Shown here: positions 1 through 7,818 of the stretch, piece by piece
Layout: each line of letters opens with the position of its first letter
How positions within the stretch are numbered: position 1 is the stretch's first letter
Assembly: GCA_029932425.1 (NCBI GenBank)
Contig: JAOZQC010000010.1
Coordinates: forward strand, 1 to 17,051
Length of the DNA stretch: 17,051 bases
Source: Planctomycetota bacterium
GTDB taxonomy: Bacteria > Planctomycetota > JAJSAM01
Direction of reading: 5' to 3'
Program-made: the position numbers and the translations under genes
Notes under the pieces: model-generated
Databases searched by the model: none
What the model was told of the DNA's origin: nothing
Seen by the model: the letters and a program-made list of their open reading frames with translations, nothing else

Positions 1-34
1 GAATGGGCCGGTTCCGGGTCCGCGGGAGGCTCCC

Positions 35-3000
35 ATGAGTTCCGTTCGGGTCGTCGCGATCGTGGTGGTGGTGCTCGCCGTGGGGGCGGCGTTGTTCCTC
101 GCGTTCCGGGGGCCGGAGGGAGAGGGAGCGCCCGGCCCCGGCGTCGAGTCGGCCGCCGGTCCCGAGCACCCGGCGGCGGGAACCGCCGCCCGGCTTCCCC
201 GCGCTCCGGTCCCCGCGCGGGGCTCGAAGGTGGGACCGCGCGTGGTGGCGGGGCTCGTGGTGGACGCCTCCGGGACCTGCCTCTCCGGGGTGGAGCTCGC
301 CCTCGCGTGGGACGGGGACGAGGCGGAAGCCGCCGCGCCGTTCCCGGCCGGGGCGGACACGAACCCCCTGCGCCTCCTGGAGCTGGCCCGCCGCGCCCGG
401 GAACGCTGGCGCGTCGAGGCCCGGACCGGGGCGGACGGCCGCTTCCTCCTGAAGGGGAAGGGGAAGGGGCCGTACCGGCTCACCGCCCGGAAGGAGGGGT
501 ACGGAACGGAGGTGATCCGGGGGATCTCCGACCGGGGCGGCGAGGAAATGCTCCTCGTGCTCCGGGAGGCGGCCGCCGTGGAGGGGATCGTGGTTTCCGC
601 CGGGGACGGCCTCCCCGTGGGGGGAGCCCGCGTTTCCGAGGGCCCGGAACGGACCCTCACCGGGGCGGAGGGGCGGTTCTCCCTCGGGAACCTCCGCCCC
701 GGGAAGCTGGAGATCGAGGTCCGCGCCCCCGCCTTCCGGCCGGCCACGCTCCTGGCGCGGACCGAGGCCGGCCGGACCACCGGCGGCCACCGCGTGGAGC
801 TCGAGCCCGGCCCCGGCATCACGGGCCGGGTGAAGGGGCCGGACGGGAAGCCCGTGGGCGGGGCCGCGGTGATGCTGGTGGGGGGGGTGGCGGTGAGCGC
901 GCGGGTGCAGACGGACGCCCGGGGCCGGTTCGCCTTCGATCCCCCGGCCCCGGGCCCGGTGACCCTGGTGGCCACCCATCCCGGGCACGGCCCCGCCCGG
1001 CTCGGCGGCCTGCGGTATCGGGCCGGGAGCCGGCTCGCGGGCGTGGTCCTCACGCTCACCGACCAGGGCGTCATCGAGGGCGAGGTGCGCGAGGCGTCCG
1101 GGGCGCCGGTGGCGGGCGTCACGGTGAAGGCCGCCGAGGAGAAGGCGAGCCTGGGGATGCAGCCCCTGGAAGAGAGCGGGACCACCGACGAGGCGGGGCG
1201 CTACCGGATCACGGGGCTCGGCACCGGGCTCTACGACCTCTCGGCGCGAAGCCCGGATCATCGCCCGGTCCGGGTCGCCGGCGTGGCCGTCACGGCCGGG
1301 CGGACCACGCGCCGGGACCTCGTTCTCGAGCCCGGCCTCTCGATCACGGGGACGATCCGCGATCGGCGGGGCGCGCCGGTGGCCGGGGCCCGGGTCACGG
1401 CCGCTCCCACGGGCGGCGTGCCGGGCATGCGGGCCCTCCTCGGTGTCGTGACGGTGGAGAGCGGGGCAGACGGCCGCTACCGGCTGGGCGGACTGCCGGA
1501 GGGGAACCTGGATCTCACGGTGCGGAAGGAGGGCCTGGCGGGGGCGACCCGGAAGGACGTCGCCCCGGGGAGCGAGGGCGTGGACTTCGTGCTGGAGGAC
1601 CTCGGCTCCGTGTCGGGGGTGGTGCTGCTCGAGGAGTCGCGGAAGCCGCTCCCGGGGGTCACGGTGGAGGTGACCCGGGCCCGCTTTCCCCAGAACCCCG
1701 CCCTCCCCGGGTTCCAGCCCGTGGGGGAGGCGGAGACGGACGAGTCCGGCCGGTTCCGGGTGGAGGGGCTGGAGCCCGGCACCTACACCCTCGCCGTCTA
1801 CCCCGAGGACCGTGCTCCGGGAAGGGTGACCGGGGTCACGGTGAAGGGGGGCGAGGACGCCGCGGGCCACGAGATCCTCGTGGGAAGGGGAGCGAGCATC
1901 GCGGGGATCGTGGTGGCCGCCGGCGGGGGAGGGCCCGTGGCGGGGGCCGAGGTCTCCGCCGACCTCTCCGGCGAGTTCCTGCTGGCCCTGGTGGGGATCG
2001 GAAGACGGCGCACCGCGGTGACGGGGGAGGACGGGCGGTTCCTCCTCGCGGGCCTTCCCGGCGGGCCCGCCACCCTCAAGGTGACCCATCCCGGGTACGC
2101 GGAGCGTCAGGTGGCGGGGGTCAAGCCGGGAGGCGGCGACGTGGTGGTGGAGCTCCTGGCGGGGGGGACGGTGATGGTCCGGGTGCTCGGCCGGGGAGGG
2201 ACCCCGGAGGCGGGCTCCCTGGTCCTCCTCCAGCGCCAGCTCCCCTACACGCAGCTCATGGGCACCACGGGCGGGGACGGGGTCGCCCGGTTCGAGCGCG
2301 TGCCGCCCGGAACCTGGATGGCCATGCGGATGGACATGAACTCGATCCGGCGGCGCGGGCCCGCCGGCCTCGACCTGAACCTGAAGACGGTGCAGGTCGC
2401 CGACGGGGAGACCGTGGAGGTGGTCCTCGCCCCGAAGCCGGGATCCGTGGTGCGCGGGCGGGTCCTCCGGGACGGGAAAGCCGTGAGCGGAGTCATGGTC
2501 TTCCTCCTGGGGACGGAGGCCGGGGCGGGGGCGATCGAGAACATGAAGTTCGGGGTGACGGACGGCGAGGGGAGGTACGAGCTCACGGACGTGGCTCCCG
2601 GAAGGCACACCCTGGCGGTGAGCCGCCCGGGCGCGTTCACCCCCGGGTTCAGCGTCGAGGTGACCGTGGAGCCGGGCCGGGAGACCACCCGGGACATCGA
2701 GCTGCCCCGGACGGGGGCGGCGGGACGCGTGGTGGACGAGGCGGGAAAACCCGTGGCCGGGGCCCAGGTGTCGCTGGTCCCGTCGCGGCTGGCGGGGTTC
2801 CGGACGGGGGAGATGGGCGAGACCCTGAAGGCGTTCGGGAGCCTCACCACGGCGGACGAGGAGGGCCGGTTCCGCTTCGAGGGTCTCGCGCCGGGGGAGT
2901 ACGTGGCGCGCGCGGTGCGGGAGGGCCGGGCGGCGGCGTACTCCGATCCCTTCGCCGTCCCCGAGTTCGGCCGGGGCCCCGAGGACATCGTGATCCGCCT

Positions 3001-3559
3001 CCCCCGGGGGAGCGAGGTCGCGGTCCTCGTGCGGGACGCCGCGGGGAAGCCGGTGGCGGGGGCCTTCGTCTACGTCACCGACGACCGGGGCCGGACGGTC
3101 CCCCTCTCGCTGATGGTGGCCGTGCAGACCGCCGCCGACGGCTCGGCGGCGCTGCGCCTGGCGCCGGGAGACTACCGGGTGGAGGTCCAGAAGGCCGGTC
3201 TCCCGGTGGTCTTCGCGCCGCTGCACGTGGGGGGCGGCGGGGGGAGCCTCGAGGTCGTGATCCCGGAGCCGGCCCGCCTCGAGGTGGTGGTGCTCGGGCC
3301 CGGAGGCGCGCCGGTGCCGGGGGTGGCGGTGGACCTCCTGGACGAGGAAGGGCGGTCCGTGGTCCGGCGGGCCTCCGCGGACTACGTGAAGGACAGCGGG
3401 GACCGGACCCGGACGGACGGGGAGGGTCGGATCACCTTTCCCCTCGTGGCGCCCGGGGCGTCCCGCGTGCGGGCCGTCCCCGGGGACGGCCCTCCCGTGA
3501 CGAAAGAGGTCCGGGTGAGGGCGGGAGAGCGCGGGAGCGTGGTTCTCCACACCCGGTGA
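35..3559 (+). CDS. membrane-anchored protein with ~12 carboxypeptidase-regulatory-like repeats
   Basis: This 1174-residue protein starts at ATG 35, with GGGAGG five bases upstream. Residues about 6-24 form one hydrophobic N-terminal segment (signal anchor or uncleaved signal peptide), followed by a Gly/Ala/Pro-rich linker to about 68. The rest is roughly twelve units of 80-100 residues, beginning near 70, 182, 262, 347, 436, 526, 622, 714, 806, 895, 995 and 1082. Each follows the pattern G-x-V-x-D-xx-G-x-P-V-x-G-A-x-V, then T-D-xx-G-R-F/Y and G-L-xx-G-x-Y/L, which is the signature of carboxypeptidase-regulatory-like/transthyretin-like beta-sandwich domains (CarboxypepD_reg). No catalytic domain, sorting signal or C-terminal membrane segment is visible. 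The family knowledge supports an extracytoplasmic structural, adhesive or carbohydrate-binding role; the exact function is unknown. It appears monocistronic and ends in a convergent intergenic region. Confidence 0.88.
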   Translation: MSSVRVVAIVVVVLAVGAALFLAFRGPEGEGAPGPGVESAAGPEHPAAGTAARLPRAPVPARGSKVGPRVVAGLVVDASGTCLSGVELALAWDGDEAEAAAPFPAGADTNPLRLLELARRARERWRVEARTGADGRFLLKGKGKGPYRLTARKEGYGTEVIRGISDRGGEEMLLVLREAAAVEGIVVSAGDGLPVGGARVSEGPERTLTGAEGRFSLGNLRPGKLEIEVRAPAFRPATLLARTEAGRTTGGHRVELEPGPGITGRVKGPDGKPVGGAAVMLVGGVAVSARVQTDARGRFAFDPPAPGPVTLVATHPGHGPARLGGLRYRAGSRLAGVVLTLTDQGVIEGEVREASGAPVAGVTVKAAEEKASLGMQPLEESGTTDEAGRYRITGLGTGLYDLSARSPDHRPVRVAGVAVTAGRTTRRDLVLEPGLSITGTIRDRRGAPVAGARVTAAPTGGVPGMRALLGVVTVESGADGRYRLGGLPEGNLDLTVRKEGLAGATRKDVAPGSEGVDFVLEDLGSVSGVVLLEESRKPLPGVTVEVTRARFPQNPALPGFQPVGEAETDESGRFRVEGLEPGTYTLAVYPEDRAPGRVTGVTVKGGEDAAGHEILVGRGASIAGIVVAAGGGGPVAGAEVSADLSGEFLLALVGIGRRRTAVTGEDGRFLLAGLPGGPATLKVTHPGYAERQVAGVKPGGGDVVVELLAGGTVMVRVLGRGGTPEAGSLVLLQRQLPYTQLMGTTGGDGVARFERVPPGTWMAMRMDMNSIRRRGPAGLDLNLKTVQVADGETVEVVLAPKPGSVVRGRVLRDGKAVSGVMVFLLGTEAGAGAIENMKFGVTDGEGRYELTDVAPGRHTLAVSRPGAFTPGFSVEVTVEPGRETTRDIELPRTGAAGRVVDEAGKPVAGAQVSLVPSRLAGFRTGEMGETLKAFGSLTTADEEGRFRFEGLAPGEYVARAVREGRAAAYSDPFAVPEFGRGPEDIVIRLPRGSEVAVLVRDAAGKPVAGAFVYVTDDRGRTVPLSLMVAVQTAADGSAALRLAPGDYRVEVQKAGLPVVFAPLHVGGGGGSLEVVIPEPARLEVVVLGPGGAPVPGVAVDLLDEEGRSVVRRASADYVKDSGDRTRTDGEGRITFPLVAPGASRVRAVPGDGPPVTKEVRVRAGERGSVVLHTR

Positions 3560-3598
3560 AACATCGCTGACAGGCACGGCTTTTTCATGTTTCCCCCG

Positions 3599-3616
3599 CC
3601 CCGGGAAATCCCGGGG
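3599..3616. terminator. possible bidirectional hairpin between convergent genes
   Basis: A 7-bp perfect GC stem (CCCCGGG / CCCGGGG) around a 4-base loop lies between the ends of the convergent repeat protein and cytidylate-kinase-like genes. Neither strand has a clear U-tract after the stem, so it is not a textbook intrinsic terminator. Position and stability are the only support. A second weaker inverted repeat (GAAACAT at 3558-3564 and ATGTTTC at 3587-3593, enclosing a TTTTT run) lies just upstream. Confidence 0.35.
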
Positions 3617-3679
3617 TGAAGCCCGCGGGACCGTAACCCGGTCCGGCGGAGGATGCGGGCGGGGCCGTATCCCGGGGTC

Positions 3680-4474
3680 TCAGACGTCGACGGAGAGGCC
3701 GATCTCCGTCTCCACGTCCCGGACGCCTTCCACGCCGGCGAGGACCTCGCGCACGGCGTCCTTCTCCGAGGGGTTGAAGGCCATGCCCCGGACCTTCACG
3801 ACGCCGTCCCGCGCGCTCACGCCGAGCTTGCGCAGGCGGGTGCGCCGGTCGCCGAGGAGGGCGGCCTCCGCCTCCGCGGCCAGGCGCAGGTCCCGGACGG
3901 CCTGCCGGGAACCGTCCGTGGGCCGGAAGGACGGCTGCTTCGCCGCCCCTCGGACCACCCGGCAGGCCTCTTCGACGCTCATGTGGCGGAGGTCGAAGTG
4001 ATGGGGATCCTGCCACTCTTTCCCGTAGAGGAACTTCGACCACTTCCGCCGCTGGTCGTCCATCTTCCGGATGTAGGAGACGGCGGCGCGGCGGGAGAGG
4101 CCCTGCCGCTCCATGGCGCTCGCGATCCGGTACTCCATGTCGGCGATGACGAGGACCCGCACCACGTGGGAGATCCCCTCCAGGAGGAAGTGCCCGCCGT
4201 GGCCGTGGTAGACCATGCGTTCGCTCTCCGCGTGGCGGCAGAGCGTGGCCCGGAGCCAGGCGAGGTATCGGCGCCGGTCCCAGCTCAGCCGCTGGAGGAA
4301 GGACGGGGGACGTTCCAGGGCGGCGGTCATCTCGGAGATCGGCACCCCGTGCTCCTCCGCCGTCTCCGCGAGCACCTCTCGGCTCACGCACTCGAGGTCG
4401 AGCTTCGCGGCCAGGCACTCGGCCAGGCCCTTTCCACCGCTGAACGTGCCTCGTGAGATCGTGATGACCGGCAT
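3680..4474 (-). CDS. cytidylate-kinase-like P-loop protein with C-terminal BON domain
   Basis: The 264-residue protein begins at ATG 4474, preceded on its strand by a strong GGAAGGGAGG site. The N-terminus ITISRGTFSGGKGLAE (4-19) matches the P-loop of cytidylate-kinase-like family proteins (Cytidylate_kin2), with Lys15. A helical core follows, then a lid-like stretch with IRKMDDQRRKW (135-145) and FDL (160-162), resembling the DxxR and YDL signatures of the family. Residues about 195-260 read as a BON domain (GVSARDGVVKVRG ... VLAGVEGVRDV), a small fold often linked to membrane or lipid association. The family-level role would be nucleotide phosphorylation or another P-loop phosphotransfer; the true substrate is unknown, and this is unlikely to be the housekeeping Cmk because of the extra domain and divergent P-loop. 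It is transcribed divergently from the sensor-kinase operon, so the two may share a regulatory region. Confidence 0.82.
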   Translation of the reverse strand: MPVITISRGTFSGGKGLAECLAAKLDLECVSREVLAETAEEHGVPISEMTAALERPPSFLQRLSWDRRRYLAWLRATLCRHAESERMVYHGHGGHFLLEGISHVVRVLVIADMEYRIASAMERQGLSRRAAVSYIRKMDDQRRKWSKFLYGKEWQDPHHFDLRHMSVEEACRVVRGAAKQPSFRPTDGSRQAVRDLRLAAEAEAALLGDRRTRLRKLGVSARDGVVKVRGMAFNPSEKDAVREVLAGVEGVRDVETEIGLSVDV

Positions 4475-4548
4475 CGCCCCCTCCCTTCCCCGCCCCGGAG
4501 ACGCCCCGGTGAGCTCCGGGAGAATGAGCGTCCCGCGGCGGAGGACGC

Positions 4549-4554
4549 TATAGT
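4549..4554 (+). promoter_or_regulatory. candidate -10 element for the sensor-kinase operon
   Basis: TATAGT stands out in an otherwise GC-rich 115-nt divergent intergenic region, about 36 bases before the kinase start. No convincing -35 hexamer is seen about 17 bases upstream. The reverse strand reads TATAGC at nearly the same place, so the AT-rich core could also serve the divergent kinase-like gene. This is a guess from base composition and position only. Confidence 0.25.
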
Positions 4555-4589
4555 ACCACCAAACCGGGCGGGACGGTCAGGGGGTGTCT

Positions 4590-6107
4590 GTGTCCGCGAG
4601 GAGCGGCCCTGGTGATCAGCTGGAGGAAGTCCAGCGCGCTCTCGCCCAGCGTCCGGCGTTGAGCGCCCGCGCCTCCATCGCGGGAGGGTTCTTCCTCACC
4701 TTCCTCGTGGTCTTCGCGATCACCGTCGTGGAGATGATCACCCTCTCCGACCTCCGCTCCCGCATCCGCTTCCTCGAGGACGCGGGCCAGTTCGAGGTGG
4801 AGCTGCTCGGAGCCCGGAAGGCCGAGAAGAACTACCTCTTCTTCCGCGGCTCCGATCCGGAGCAGGGGCGGAAGCATCTCCAGGAGGCCCTGGAGCATCT
4901 CCAGCGCGCCCGGAGCATCGCCGACCAGTGCTCCACCCGGGAGGAGGCCGCCCCGGACGGGTTCGACTGCCGGACCGCGCTCGAGCACCTGGACGAGTAC
5001 GAGGCTCTTCTCGAGGAGCTGGCGACCTCCCCGGGGTCGAAGGCGGGCCCGGGGGCGGAGAAGATCCGGGAGATCCGGCAGGCCGGGCGCCGGATCGCCA
5101 GCGAGGCGGCCCTGTTCCTGAGCCGGGGGCGGCAGGCGGTGGACCGCACCCTCGACCGGGCCCTCCTCCTGGCCGTGGTCTTCCTCGTGGGCAGCTTCCT
5201 CCTCATGGGGGTGCTGGCGGTGGCCCTCACCCTCCGGGTGGTGCGACCCATCAACCGGTTCGTGGCCTACACGCGCCGGATCGCGGCGGGGGACTTCTCA
5301 CCCATCACCCCCGCCCGCCGGTACCGGGACGAGTTCTCGGAGCTGGCCGCGGCCATCAACGTCATGCTTCGCGAGCTGGACGAGAGGCAGGCGCAGGTCG
5401 CCCGGGCCGGGAAGCTGGCGGCCCTCGGCACCCTCACCTCCGGCATCGCCCACGAGCTGAACAATCCCCTGAACAACATCAGCCTCACCACGGAGACGCT
5501 TCTCGAGAACCTGGAGAACTACGAGCCCCGGGAAGCGAGGCGGCTCCTGGAGGACATCTTCAACCAGGTGGACCGGGCGAGCGCCACCGTCCGGAACCTC
5601 CTCGACTTCACCCGGAAGGAGAAGCCCGTCTTCCTGGAGACGTACCTGCCCGAGGTGGTGCTCAAGGCGTCCCACCTGGTCCGGAACGAGGCGAAGCTCG
5701 CGGGGGTGAAGGTGCGGATCGAGATGCCGGAGGAGCTGCCCCCGATCCGCGCCTGCGCCCGCGACCTCACCCAGGTCTTCCTGAACCTCTTCCTGAACGC
5801 GATCCAGGCGATGCCCGGCGGGGGCACGCTGACGGTCACCGGGGACCGCCCGGACCGGGACCACGTCCGGGTGGAGGTGCGCGACACGGGCACGGGGATC
5901 GAGCCGGAGGCCCTGGAGAAGATCTTCGAGCCGTTCTTCACCACGAAGGAGGTGGGAGTGGGCACGGGGCTCGGCCTCACCGTGACCCATCGCCTCGTCG
6001 AGAACCACGGGGGGCGGATCGAGGTGGAGAGCCGGCCCGGGGAGGGGACCGCGTTCTCCGTGATCCTGCCCGTGAAGGGGCCACCGGAGGAAGGGAGGGC
6101 GGTCTGA
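4590..6107 (+). CDS. HAMP-domain sensor histidine kinase
   Basis: The start is taken as GTG 4590 because AGGGGG at 4579-4584 is spaced five bases from it; GTG 4584 is an in-frame alternative two codons earlier. Numbered from 4590 (505 residues), a transmembrane segment spans about 31-52, a mostly helical charged extracytoplasmic region about 53-188 (four-helix-bundle-like sensor), and a second membrane segment about 191-216. HAMP follows (about 217-270, RPINRFVAYTRRIAAGDF). The dimerisation/phosphoacceptor domain carries GIAHELNNPLNN with His288, and the catalytic ATPase domain carries the N box (NLFLNAIQAM, about 399-408), G1 (VRDTGTGIE), an F box (FFTTKE) and G2 (GTGLGLTV). All residues needed for autophosphorylation are present. 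There is no receiver or PAS domain. It is the first gene of a compact operon with two stand-alone receivers at the far end, its likely phosphorylation partners. The ligand is unknown. Confidence 0.93.
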   Translation: MSARSGPGDQLEEVQRALAQRPALSARASIAGGFFLTFLVVFAITVVEMITLSDLRSRIRFLEDAGQFEVELLGARKAEKNYLFFRGSDPEQGRKHLQEALEHLQRARSIADQCSTREEAAPDGFDCRTALEHLDEYEALLEELATSPGSKAGPGAEKIREIRQAGRRIASEAALFLSRGRQAVDRTLDRALLLAVVFLVGSFLLMGVLAVALTLRVVRPINRFVAYTRRIAAGDFSPITPARRYRDEFSELAAAINVMLRELDERQAQVARAGKLAALGTLTSGIAHELNNPLNNISLTTETLLENLENYEPREARRLLEDIFNQVDRASATVRNLLDFTRKEKPVFLETYLPEVVLKASHLVRNEAKLAGVKVRIEMPEELPPIRACARDLTQVFLNLFLNAIQAMPGGGTLTVTGDRPDRDHVRVEVRDTGTGIEPEALEKIFEPFFTTKEVGVGTGLGLTVTHRLVENHGGRIEVESRPGEGTAFSVILPVKGPPEEGRAV

Positions 6108-6126
6108 TGGCGGGGGGCGGTGTCTG

Positions 6127-7059
6127 ATGGGTCCCTGGATCTACATGCCGGTGGCGGGGATGAGCGTCCCCATCCTGCTCATCGCGGGCCTGGGGATGCT
6201 GGTGGGGTTTCTCTCCGGCCTCTTCGGGGTGGGAGGGGGCTTCCTCCTCACCCCCCTCCTCATCATGATCGGGATCCCCCCCACGGTGGCGGCGGCCTCG
6301 GACGCCAACCAGATCGTGGCCGCTTCCGCCTCCGGGACCTACGCGCACGCGCGCGCGGGCACCGTGGACTTCAAGATGGGGTTGCTGCTCCTCCTGGGAG
6401 GGGTGGTGGGGGGAACGGTGGGCGTCCAGGTGGTGAAGGTGCTGCGCGCCGCGGGCGAGGCGGACTTCGCCATCACCATCGTCTACATCGTGATGCTGGG
6501 CGGCATCGGCGCCTACATGTTCCGGGACAGCCTGCAGGAACTCCGCGGCACCAAGGTCCGGATCCGCGCCTCGCGGGAGGCGGTCCGCCCCCGCGTCCGG
6601 GGCCGCCTCGCGGAGAAGCTCCCCCTCGTCATGGACTTCCCCCGCTCCGGCGTCCGCTTCTCCGCTCTCCTCCCCTTCTCCCTGGGGATCCTGGTGGGGA
6701 TTCTGTCCGCCATCATGGGCGTGGGCGGCGGCTTCATCATGGTCCCCGTCATGGTCTACCTCCTCCGGATGCCCATGCACGTGGTGGTGGGGACGAGCCT
6801 GTTCCAGATCTGCTTCACCTGCATCAACGTCACCGTGCAACAGGCCGTCTACAATCACACGGTGGACATCCTGCTGGCCATGACCCTGCTCGTGGGCTCC
6901 GTGGTGGGCGCCCAGGTGGGGGCGAAGGTGAGCCGGCGGCTCCGGGGCGAGCAGTTGAAGATCCTCATGGCGCTCCTCATCCTGGCCACCATGGTGAAGA
7001 TGCTCCTCGGCGTGGTGCTGCCGCCCGCGGTGCCCGTGTCCCTGGCGGGAGGTCACTGA
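6127..7059 (+). CDS. TauE/SafE family membrane permease (COG0730-like)
   Basis: This 310-residue protein starts at ATG 6127, overlapping the stop of a six-codon mini-ORF (TGATG) that itself overlaps the kinase stop. It is highly hydrophobic with about eight membrane segments in two halves. Each half carries the family signature, GLFGVGGGFLLTPLL at 31-45 and AIMGVGGGFIMVPVM at 195-209, an internal duplication typical of TauE/SafE (sulfite/sulfonate/organic-anion exporter) proteins. The halves are joined by a basic cytoplasmic linker of about 137-175. Family members have been linked to export of sulfite, sulfoacetate or similar anions, but the substrate cannot be told from sequence. It sits directly before a TIGR02186-type gene, a pairing I recall from alphaproteobacteria and sulfate-reducing lineages. 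It is likely the transport component of this sensor-linked operon. Confidence 0.9.
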   Translation: MGPWIYMPVAGMSVPILLIAGLGMLVGFLSGLFGVGGGFLLTPLLIMIGIPPTVAAASDANQIVAASASGTYAHARAGTVDFKMGLLLLLGGVVGGTVGVQVVKVLRAAGEADFAITIVYIVMLGGIGAYMFRDSLQELRGTKVRIRASREAVRPRVRGRLAEKLPLVMDFPRSGVRFSALLPFSLGILVGILSAIMGVGGGFIMVPVMVYLLRMPMHVVVGTSLFQICFTCINVTVQQAVYNHTVDILLAMTLLVGSVVGAQVGAKVSRRLRGEQLKILMALLILATMVKMLLGVVLPPAVPVSLAGGH

Positions 7060-7817
7060 TGCGCGCCGCCCGCCCCTTCCTCCCCGCGCTCCTCCTCCTC
7101 CCCCTCCTCCCGCTCCTCGCGGTCCCGGCCCGGGCCGCGGAGGACGGTTCCCTCCGGGTGGAGCCCCGGGAGGTGGGGGCCGGGCTCTTCTACCACGGCG
7201 CCGAGATCCGCATGACGGCGCGGGTGCCGCCGGGCGAGACCGCGGTCTTCGCCCTCCTGGGCCCGGAGCGGGATCTGCGCCTGAAGATCAAGGGCCGGGC
7301 GGGAGGCATCCTCTGGGTGAGCGTGGGCGAGGCGCGGTTCCGGGCGGTGCCCTCCGTCTTCCTGGTCCGGGCCTGGCCCGGACTGCCCCCCCCGGAGGCC
7401 CTGCGGGAGGCGGGGATGATCCCGGAGTCGCTCGAGGCCCGGCTCCTGCCCGCCGGGGCCCGGGAGGAGGACCGCACCGCGTTCCGCGGAATGCTCCGGC
7501 TCTTCGAGCGGGAGGAGAGGTACGGGGTGGTCCGGGAGGGCGAGAGGCGCGGCGACGAGGTGAGCGTGAGGTTCCGGCTCGTGGCCGGGGCGCCCGCCGG
7601 CGAGTACCGGGCCCGGCTCGTACGGTTCGCGGGTTCCCGGATCACGGCCGAGGAGGAGGCCACCCTCGTCGTCCGGCGCACGGGTCTCGAGGCGGCGATG
7701 TCGAACCTGGCGGAGGAGAACGCGCTCTGGTACGGGCTGCTCGCGGTGGTGGTGGCCCTGGCGGCGGGCCTCTTCACCGGCTGGGTGTTCAGCCTCGGGA
7801 AGAAGCGGAGCCGGTAG
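7059..7817 (+). CDS. TIGR02186-like (Alph_Pro_TM) membrane-anchored protein
   Basis: The 252-residue protein begins at ATG 7059, overlapping the permease stop by one base (TGATG), so translation is probably coupled. Residues 1-26 form a Leu-rich signal peptide with a plausible cleavage site after ARA. Residues about 27-218 form a beta-rich extracytoplasmic domain (GLFYHGAEIRMTARVP ... VFALLGPERDL), and residues about 222-246 form one C-terminal membrane helix followed by a short basic tail (GKKRSR). The N-terminal motif, the length and the single C-terminal helix match TIGR02186/Alph_Pro_TM, an uncharacterised family usually encoded beside TauE/SafE permeases. It probably works with the permease at the membrane as an accessory or periplasmic partner. 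No enzymatic residues are recognised. Family assignment is by pattern recall, not by search. Confidence 0.8.
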   Translation: MRAARPFLPALLLLPLLPLLAVPARAAEDGSLRVEPREVGAGLFYHGAEIRMTARVPPGETAVFALLGPERDLRLKIKGRAGGILWVSVGEARFRAVPSVFLVRAWPGLPPPEALREAGMIPESLEARLLPAGAREEDRTAFRGMLRLFEREERYGVVREGERRGDEVSVRFRLVAGAPAGEYRARLVRFAGSRITAEEEATLVVRRTGLEAAMSNLAEENALWYGLLAVVVALAAGLFTGWVFSLGKKRSR

Positions 7818-7818
7818 G

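Noticed and set aside
307..3570. Long second plus-strand frame inside the repeat protein
   Set aside because: The translation is Arg/Gly/Pro-rich without motifs, while the frame from 35 has a ribosome site, a membrane anchor and regular domain repeats.
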